Assembly (NCBI GenBank): GCA_009909085.1 | Contig: JAAANX010000157.1 | Location: 1-38,201, forward strand | DNA from: Cyanobacteria bacterium GSL.Bin1 | GTDB lineage: Bacteria; Cyanobacteriota; Cyanobacteriia; Cyanobacteriales; Rubidibacteraceae | Reading direction: 5' to 3' | DNA: 38,201 nt | Shown: in pieces, positions 33,636-38,201 of the stretch | Layout of the letters: every line of letters starts with the position of its first letter | Position numbering within the stretch: position 1 is the stretch's first letter | Made by a program: the position numbers and the translations under genes | The notes under the pieces: model-generated | What the model was told of the DNA's origin: nothing | What the model saw: only the letters and a program-made list of their open reading frames with translations | The model's database searches: none

Positions 33636-33958
33636 TCAATCAATCCTTCTTGGCGCAGTCTTTTAGCCAAGGGAGATTCTCCAGCTTCTAGGCGCATTTG
33701 TTCACTAGAGTCGAAGCGTCGCTTGACATCAGCATCAATCTCTTCTTTGTGTTCCCAGTAATAGGCTAAAGCAGAATAAATCTGGCTCATACTCAAATGA
33801 GGATATTGGAAATGCAATTCTTCAGGACTCCAACCATAAGCATGAATAGAGGTGACTAATTCCACGACTTTCATGGATGTTCCTTCAATATAAGGACGAT
33901 CACGCTCGTCGAGTAAGATATATTTGTATTCGGTGGGGGTGGTCAAAGTCATTGCCAT
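33632..33958 (-). CDS. DUF433 antitoxin-type protein
   Basis: A 108-residue protein with the DUF433 core (residues about 12–75): YILLDERDRPYIEGTSMKVVELV, HAYGWSPEELHFQYPHLSMSQIYSALAYYWEHKEEID. The second half of the core is a helix-turn-helix-like unit. DUF433 proteins are antitoxins of PIN-type toxins and probably autoregulate. It precedes and overlaps the DUF5615 gene. An alternative ATG two codons in is possible. It is the first module of the accessory island. Confidence 0.85.
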   Translation of the reverse strand: MAMTLTTPTEYKYILLDERDRPYIEGTSMKVVELVTSIHAYGWSPEELHFQYPHLSMSQIYSALAYYWEHKEEIDADVKRRFDSSEQMRLEAGESPLAKRLRQEGLIE

Positions 33959-34025
33959 TACCTGCTGGAGAGATGCGAGTTAACTTCCTGCGCTCACCTA
34001 TGTTAACGCAGTTAAGAAAAGTATT

Positions 34026-34087
34026 ATGACAGGCGTTGGACTGAGTGAAGAAGAAGTGTGGTTTTATTTGGGGAATGCGCGATCGCG
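34026..34087 (+). repeat. Diverged copy of the HIP1-ending island repeat (copy A)
   Basis: Shares ATGAC, then TTGGACTGAGTGAAGAAGA (TGGACTCACTGAAGAAGA in copy B) and AGTGTGGTTTTATTT followed by a HIP1 palindrome, with 36725–36800. It starts with ATG and the open frame reads MTGVGLSEEEVWFYLGNARS, but copy B is stopped, so it is treated as a repeat, not a gene. It covers the 3' end of the HicB-like gene. Confidence 0.6.
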
Positions 34088-34270
34088 AGAACCAGTTGAA
34101 CTCGTTTTAGATAACTTCAAATCATCTTCTTCAAGTAGAAGTTTTAGGACTTCCTCACCATTCTTAGCTGCTTCCTCATAACTGTCACCATGAGTGCGAT
34201 AGGTCTGTTCTGGAAAGTCAGGTAAATGGACTAAATAACAATCATCTTCGTCTGACCAAACAATAACCAT
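34064..34270 (-). CDS. HicB-like antitoxin-type protein, no adjacent HicA
   Basis: A 68-residue protein starting MVIVWSDEDDCYLVHLPDFPEQTY, with RTHGDSYEEAAKNGEEVLKLLLEE following. This is the partially degraded RNase H-like fold of the HicB antitoxin family. No HicA mRNA interferase gene is next to it on either side. The last codons (GSRDRAFPK) are encoded by the HIP1-containing repeat copy A, so the natural C-terminus may have been replaced. A longer frame back to a TTG at 34330 runs through repeat copy C and is not preferred. Confidence 0.65.
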   Translation of the reverse strand: MVIVWSDEDDCYLVHLPDFPEQTYRTHGDSYEEAAKNGEEVLKLLLEEDDLKLSKTSSTGSRDRAFPK

Positions 34271-34283
34271 TTGATATTGCAGA

Positions 34284-34324
34284 AGGGTAAAGTGTGGTTT
34301 TATTTTGAGACAGCGCGATCGCGC
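34284..34324 (+). repeat. 41-bp HIP1-ending direct repeat, copy C
   Basis: Identical in all 41 bases to 36760–36800 in the same orientation. It reads AGGGTAAAGTGTGG, a TTTTATTTTGAGACA middle and a GCGCGATCGCGC end. It lies between the HicB-like gene and the broken Uma2 gene. Confidence 0.85.
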
Positions 34325-34326
34325 GA

Positions 34327-34728
34327 TCAAGCCTTTAGCCAGCCTAATATCTCATTTAAGCTAACTTCAATAGTTTGAGCAAATTTAGGGATAGGTAAAA
34401 TAACATCTCGGTTTGTAAGAGATCAAACCGATTTGCGGCCTCTCCGTTACTGTCTCTTGGAATCCGTTCACTACGGAAAACAGCAATATCTGGAACCAGC
34501 GATCGCGCACCCAAAGTGCAACGCAATTCTGGAAAGGCTTGCGCATTATTTTCTAGCCTGAAGCGAGTGGTTAGAAAAAAAACTCAATTCCCGTTGCAAG
34601 ATGCTATGCTTCCCTTGAGGCACTGGCTTTTGAATGATGGCTCCATCAATATATTCGCTGGCAGGTTTAGTTTCCGGTAATTCCAGAAATTCTAAGAGGG
34701 TTAACGCCTGGTTTGGAGTTTTGACCAT
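34327..34728 (-). pseudogene. Uma2 family gene, frameshifted and internally deleted
   Basis: From the ATG at 34728 the frame reads MVKTPNQALTLLEFLELPET, KPASEYIDGAIIQKPVPQGK and then fails at a run of eight A (34575–34582, plus strand). Shifting one base restores Uma2 sequence (AQAFPELRCTLGARSLVPDI, then SERIPRDSNGEAANRF). The nuclease core after that is missing. A third frame gives the normal Uma2 C-terminus RDVILPIPKFAQTIEVSLNE, ending at the TGA 34329–34327. So there is one homopolymer frameshift and one internal deletion. The gene is dead. Confidence 0.75.
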
Positions 34729-34809
34729 CGGGCTAACTGGTAGTGAGACTTAGAATTGATTGTAGCTAAAGTGATTGTCTTCTGTTTCCATTAACTAACC
34801 GAAAAATGG

Positions 34810-34852
34810 CAGCGCGATGGCAACTAGCAGTGAGCGAAGCTTGATCGCGCTG
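34810..34852. repeat. Inverted repeat in the AIPR leader region
   Basis: CAGCGCGAT at 34810–34818 and ATCGCGCTG at 34844–34852 are a perfect 9-bp inverted repeat with a 25-base spacer. It looks like a HIP1-related repeat split by insertion. Farther on, 34918–34955 is a CTCTGTGACTCTGTGGTTCA-type sequence of the kind often scattered between genes. The 274-base leader holds no gene. Confidence 0.45.
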
Positions 34853-35002
34853 ATTAAAATTGAGATTGGATGCTCGTCATACCATCTCTCAGATTGGAAG
34901 TAACAGTCCAAGTGCTTCCATTCTCTATGTTCTCTGTGACTCTGTGGTTCATTTTGTAGCAATTGTTTTCAGAAATAGTATCATTTCTAGGAAGTGAAAA
35001 TT

Positions 35003-36667
35003 ATGGATATTAATGCTTCTATTATTGATCAACGTTTGGAATCAGTGAGTGAAGCAATTAAAGAACAAGCTGCTAAAGAACTCGGTATCCAAGATGATCG
35101 AGGTCGGTTAAAGTCATTGGCTTTTGTCTATTTATGTGTGCAAAGTATCTTGGATTTAGATGAAGAAAGCACATTTGATTGTTTAACTGAAGGCGGTGGC
35201 GATTTTGGGGTTGATGCTATCCATATCTCTGAAGAATATGATGGGGAGTTTACAGTTAGTTTATTCCAAGCTAAATATAAAAATAACTTAGAAGGGAATG
35301 CCAATTTTCCGCAAGCAGGAATTGAAGCCCTAATTAATGCAATTAACTATTTATTTAATCCCAAAGCAACATTAAAACAGATTAATGAACGATTGCTAGC
35401 GAAAGTAGAAGAAGCTCGCAGTTTAATTCGCGATGGATATATTCCTCAAGTGCGCGCACTGGCTTGTAATAATGGCTTGAAATGGAACACAACCGCCCAA
35501 GAAGCCATTGATCGAGCAGGATTTGGCTCTCAGGTCACTTGGGAGCACGTTAATCATGAACGAATTGTCAAAATATTGCAAGCCTCTAAACCCGTCAAAG
35601 CAAACTTGCAACTTACAGGTGAAGCAATTGTAGAAGATATGGATTTCAGTCGTGTGCTGGTTGGGAGAATTTCTGTTTCTGAAATTGCAGAGTTGATTGA
35701 ACAATATGGAGAACGTTTACTAGAGCGAAATATCCGCCGTTATTTAGGATTACAAGGAAACCGTGTCAACGAAAATATTCGAGGTACGCTCAACAGTGAA
35801 GAACGAAAAAAATTTTATTTTTATAATAATGGCATTACTTTAACTTGCGATAATTTTTCCTATAATGCCTTACAAAATAGTGATTATCAAGTTCGAGTTG
35901 AAAACCTCCAAATCATTAATGGAGGGCAAACTTGCATGACGATATTTAAAACGTTGCAAGAGCCGAATCTTCTCCATGAAAATTATCAAGCTTATGTTTT
36001 GCTTCGGCTGTATCAACTCCCTAAAGAAAATGATGATTTAGTTCAGAAAATTACTTATGCAACCAATAGCCAAAACCCAGTCGATTTAAAAGATTTGCGC
36101 GCGAATGATGAGCGTCAAAAAACTTTAGAAATGGATATTCAACAACTAGGATTTAACTATCGACGCAAGCGTTCGGTTACTGGTGTACGAACAACAGATA
36201 TTACTTCTGGAATAGCAGCAGAAGCCATCCTATCCGTTTGGCGAGAAAAGCCCCATCAAGCTAAGTTTTTTAGTCGTGAACATTTTGGCAAATTATACGA
36301 GTCTATTTTTGACGATCAACTTAATGGGGCGCAAGTTGTGCTAGCCGTACAGTTATATAGAATTGCTGAAAATCGACGCAAACGACCAGAAGCCAAAGAT
36401 CCTGATTTTGTTCGCTATGCGTCCTGCTTTATTGCAATGCAAATGGGGCGGAGACTCTTACACGATATGAAGTTACAAAGACAAGAAATTAACCACCAAA
36501 ACTTTCACAAGGCGCAACAACTTGTTGAACAGAATGGAGAAACCTACTTTAATAATTCGGTACAAGATATTGACGATGCACTACACAAACTTTATGGAGA
36601 ACAGGATATTTCTTTGCAACAACTCTCGGCAACATTTCGACGTGGTGATTTGATAGAAAGACTTTAG
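35003..36667 (+). CDS. AIPR family protein (abortive-infection-type phage resistance)
   Basis: A 554-residue soluble protein. An N-terminal segment has GGGDFGVDAIHI (Asp67, Asp71) and, 18 residues later, FQAKYK (Gln89-Ala-Lys91): the order of acid then Q/E-x-K seen in PD-(D/E)XK nucleases. The AIPR core follows: RNIRRYLGLQGNRVNENI, KFYFYNNGITLTCDNF, VENLQIINGGQTCMTIFKTL, KITYATNSQNPVDLKDLRAN and SREHFGKLYESIF. AIPR proteins are linked to abortive infection and restriction systems. AGGAAG at 34989–34994 fits the ATG at 35003 rather than the GTG at 34994. It has no partner methylase or toxin gene and is bracketed by 41-bp direct repeats. Confidence 0.85.
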   Translation: MDINASIIDQRLESVSEAIKEQAAKELGIQDDRGRLKSLAFVYLCVQSILDLDEESTFDCLTEGGGDFGVDAIHISEEYDGEFTVSLFQAKYKNNLEGNANFPQAGIEALINAINYLFNPKATLKQINERLLAKVEEARSLIRDGYIPQVRALACNNGLKWNTTAQEAIDRAGFGSQVTWEHVNHERIVKILQASKPVKANLQLTGEAIVEDMDFSRVLVGRISVSEIAELIEQYGERLLERNIRRYLGLQGNRVNENIRGTLNSEERKKFYFYNNGITLTCDNFSYNALQNSDYQVRVENLQIINGGQTCMTIFKTLQEPNLLHENYQAYVLLRLYQLPKENDDLVQKITYATNSQNPVDLKDLRANDERQKTLEMDIQQLGFNYRRKRSVTGVRTTDITSGIAAEAILSVWREKPHQAKFFSREHFGKLYESIFDDQLNGAQVVLAVQLYRIAENRRKRPEAKDPDFVRYASCFIAMQMGRRLLHDMKLQRQEINHQNFHKAQQLVEQNGETYFNNSVQDIDDALHKLYGEQDISLQQLSATFRRGDLIERL

Positions 36668-36724
36668 TAGATCAAAGTAATCCGACCTGGATCAAGCGGG
36701 TGCAACCACTTAGTATGGCAAAGT

Positions 36725-36800
36725 ATGACGAAGGACGGTGGACTCACTGAAGAAGAGTTAGGGTAAAGTGTGGTTTTATTTTGAGACAGCGCGATCGCGC
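36725..36800 (+). repeat. HIP1-ending island repeat, copy B (includes the perfect 41 bp)
   Basis: The last 41 bases (36760–36800) are identical to 34284–34324. The first part (36725–36757: ATGACGAAGG, TGGACTCACTGAAGAAGAG) matches copy A at 34026. A stop (TAA) follows codon 13, so it is not translated far. It sits 58 bases after the AIPR stop and 68 before the structured RNA candidate. Confidence 0.85.
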
Positions 36801-36867
36801 TAAAAAATGCTTTTGATGGTGAGTGATATCCATTGCTAAAAAATTTGCCAATCTGTTATTATATAAA

Positions 36868-37030
36868 TGAACCGTTAAGTTAACCAAACCTTCACCATAG
36901 GCAAGGTGGTAACGCCTTAGAGAAAGGCAAAGCCAAACCTAGCCCTGAGAAGGGGTGACTATGAAAGGAGTAAATAAGTGTAACTAGAGAAGCGGTTCAA
37001 AGCAAAATAAGGTTAGGAGGAAACCTTGCA
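36868..37030 (+). ncRNA. Structured RNA candidate (HEARO/omega-RNA-like, not confirmed)
   Basis: In a 463-base non-coding gap the plus strand folds into an ordered set of helices. A closing 7-bp helix TGAACCG (36868–36874)/CGGTTCA (36993–36999) encloses three hairpins: ACCTT (36888–36892)/AAGGT (36903–36907); GCCTT/AAGGC (36914–36928, loop AGAGA); and CCCT-GAGA-AGGG (36943–36954), with a GNRA-type GAGA loop. A fourth hairpin AAGGTT/AACCTT (37009–37027) has AGGAGGA in its loop. A strong terminator follows. The layout and the AGGAGG next to the 3' helix resemble HEARO/IscB-type guide RNAs, but no IscB or IsrB gene is here. Group II intron or retron relatives are alternatives. Confidence 0.4.
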
Positions 37031-37048
37031 CAACAAAATAAATCAGAG

Positions 37049-37097
37049 TTTAACGGGTTGAGTCGATTAATGGCACAACCCGTTAAATTTTATATTT
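37049..37097 (+). terminator. Rho-independent terminator
   Basis: TTTAACGGGTTG (37049–37060) and CAACCCGTTAAA (37076–37087) form a perfect 12-bp stem with a 15-base loop, followed by TTTTATATTTAAT. The T-rich side is on the plus strand, so it ends transcription of the upstream RNA candidate, not of the minus-strand gene at 37131. Confidence 0.75.
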
Positions 37098-37130
37098 AAT
37101 ATACAGAACTCCCTATTCTTAAACAAATGG

Positions 37131-37916
37131 CTACTTCCTTCTAAGATGAAATAACAAAACTCCTGTCGCTGCAGCAGTTGCTACAGCTAGCGCCCCCCAC
37201 AGCAGTAAATCGGCTGACGTCTTGACCAAACCGCGCCTACTAAGGATAACTCCGTTGACTGATAGCACGATTAAGTAGAGAGTACCCTGAATGGCAGCGA
37301 TCGCGCTAATGATATATCCCCACCCCTGCCGACGCCACAACAAAACTCCTCCCGATGCTAGTGCTGGAACCATCAATGTGAGATCGAGTGCGACCACTAG
37401 CTTGAACGCTTCTGGTTCTACAGGGGTGGGTTGACCGCCAAAGATGTGTGCTGCCCACATCCCCAACCAGGCTAGGGTTAACCCCAGCGCAATCAAGACG
37501 AGATACCCGCCAATGATCCGCACCGGTGTTCTTGAATCAAACTGTGTTGCTATCTGAGTAACATTAATCCCCGAAAGCGAGAAAATAAGAGCTGTTACTG
37601 ACAGCAGGAACAGTAGAATATAAAGCGGAAGAAATGCATTTAGCGCTGCTCCAAATAGGTAGAAGGCATAGTTGTACACCCCATAGCCCAACACACCCAA
37701 CCAAAGCAGTCGTCCATGCCCAGAACCGCGTTGTTCAAGAAGGAGTCCTGTACTTAATAATGGCACAGCTAGTGCCAGTGTTACCCAGTCGTTGCTAAAC
37801 CAAGTCGCGCGTATCCACTCTAAATCACGATACTGTTCAGGGAAAACCAATCCCAGTACAGCTTGCCCAATCATGAGCAATAAAAGTATTACTGAGAGAG
37901 TGTATGGTACCTTCAT
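37131..37916 (-). CDS. Integral membrane protein of unknown function
   Basis: A 261-residue protein with about seven hydrophobic helices and short loops (first helix LSVILLLLMIGQAVLGLVF, last LLLWGALAVATAAATGVLLF). The N-terminal loop EQYRDLEWIRATWFSNDWVT and the central NYAFYLFGAALNAFLPLYIL are the most characteristic parts. I cannot assign a family with certainty. The start lies inside a tandem 39-bp duplication, and the upstream copy encodes a 12-codon leader frame ending TAG immediately before this ATG (TAGATG). Confidence 0.75.
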   Translation of the reverse strand: MKVPYTLSVILLLLMIGQAVLGLVFPEQYRDLEWIRATWFSNDWVTLALAVPLLSTGLLLEQRGSGHGRLLWLGVLGYGVYNYAFYLFGAALNAFLPLYILLFLLSVTALIFSLSGINVTQIATQFDSRTPVRIIGGYLVLIALGLTLAWLGMWAAHIFGGQPTPVEPEAFKLVVALDLTLMVPALASGGVLLWRRQGWGYIISAIAAIQGTLYLIVLSVNGVILSRRGLVKTSADLLLWGALAVATAAATGVLLFHLRRK

Positions 37917-37962
37917 CTACCGTAGTATTACTGAGAGAGTGTATGGTACCTTCATCTACCGT
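37885..37962. repeat. Tandem duplication of 39 bp across the start codon
   Basis: Two identical adjacent units, 37885–37923 and 37924–37962, each contain the start codon and first codons of the membrane protein on the minus strand. The second (upstream) ATG at 37955 is in the same frame and is followed by a 12-codon leader MKVPYTLSVILR and TAG. Confidence 0.9.
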
Positions 37963-37979
37963 TCTATAGCCTCCTACTA

Positions 37980-38017
37980 GTCCGTCAGTTTTGAAAGGAT
38001 GGGTTGAGTTGGGACAA
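37980..38017 (+). repeat. Dispersed intergenic repeat, copy 2
   Basis: Matches 34 of 38 bases of the minus strand of 13808–13845 (TTTTGAAAGGATGGGTTGAG). It is in non-coding sequence upstream of the membrane protein gene. Confidence 0.6.
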
Positions 38018-38110
38018 AAGTGACAGATGTTGACTTTGTAGCGGTCATATTTTTTACTTCATGAGACGTTAGTATCTAGATAGAAGTTACGCATTGACAA
38101 TTTAAGCCAA

Positions 38111-38201
38111 TTATGCAGGAGTGCCTTCCGATTGAGGAAGATTCTGAACAATATATTCGCGTATCACAGAGGTAAATAAGTTTTTTTGCAGTTCATACCA
38201 A
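38111..38201 (-). CDS. 3' end of an unidentified gene (partial)
   Basis: Reading the minus strand from the edge gives an open frame (WYELQKNLFTSVIREYIVQN, then LPQSEGTPA) ending in TAA at 38113–38111. Only 29 residues are visible, and the start is outside the window. Soon after the stop comes TGTCAATGCGTAACTTC, which resembles ends of cyanobacterial insertion sequences, so a transposase is possible. Too short to assign. Confidence 0.35.
   Translation of the reverse strand, partial: WYELQKNLFTSVIREYIVQNLPQSEGTPA

Noticed and set aside
34026-34200. Plus-strand frame MTGVGLSEEEVWFYLGNARS in repeat copy A
   Set aside because: Copy B of the same sequence is stopped after 13 codons and copy C lacks the start; no ribosome site. 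Treated as a repeat.
34271-34330. N-terminal extension of the HicB-like frame to a TTG at 34330
   Set aside because: The extra residues are encoded by repeat copy C and do not belong to the HicB fold.
36868-37030. Group II intron fragment
   Set aside because: No recognisable domain V hairpin with its bulge, no reverse transcriptase gene and no intron boundary; kept only as an alternative to the RNA candidate.

Overview
The window is cyanobacterial chromosome. The palindrome GCGATCGC (HIP1) occurs about thirty times, inside genes and between them. Typical cyanobacterial genes are present: ndhL–DUF3007–trpA, an ictB-family gene and a GT39/ArnT-type enzyme. The genus cannot be fixed from sequence alone; a unicellular, possibly halotolerant Halothece/Dactylococcopsis-like relative is only a guess. 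No rRNA, tRNA, CRISPR array or replication origin was seen.

Layout. 1–1124: a pentapeptide-repeat membrane protein that runs off the left edge. 1215–3262: DUF924 protein, then the ndhL–DUF3007–trpA operon. 3390–8431: selO, a MacB-type ABC ATPase, a small acidic protein, an alpha/beta hydrolase and an exbB–exbD pair. 8432–9907: a long gene-poor stretch holding a zinc-ribbon gene, an attC-like integron recombination site and a decayed ORF that abuts it. 9908–16196: Uma2 nuclease, ictB family, cobA and sirB (overlapping), pdxH and a polytopic glycosyltransferase-like protein. 16314–18393: a NACHT-type NTPase with membrane segments beside a broken IS701-type transposase. 18421–30921: Nudix, ffh, cobI, a methyltransferase, a lipoprotein, a double-domain SagB-like oxidoreductase, a GT39 enzyme, a His-rich CobW GTPase divergent from cysS, a small HTH-like protein, rpsF and a conserved membrane protein. 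31106–33233: Uma2 and tldD, divergent. 33288–37100: an accessory island with a DUF433/DUF5615 toxin-antitoxin pair, a lone HicB-like protein, a broken Uma2 gene, an AIPR-family (abortive-infection-type) protein and a structured RNA candidate. 37131–38201: a membrane protein with a duplicated start region and the 3' end of another gene.

How the genes fit together. Most are housekeeping functions: tryptophan synthesis, NDH-1, siroheme/corrinoid methylation (cobA, sirB, cobI), PLP synthesis, protein targeting and translation. The most unusual region is 33.3–37.1 kb. There a perfect 41-bp direct repeat ending in HIP1 (34284–34324 and 36760–36800) and a diverged third copy (34026–34087) separate small defence-type modules. 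A structured RNA with its own terminator and no protein partner follows the last copy. The attC-like site at 9494–9570 is a second mark of gene-cassette traffic. Both are sequence-based inferences that need the stated searches.
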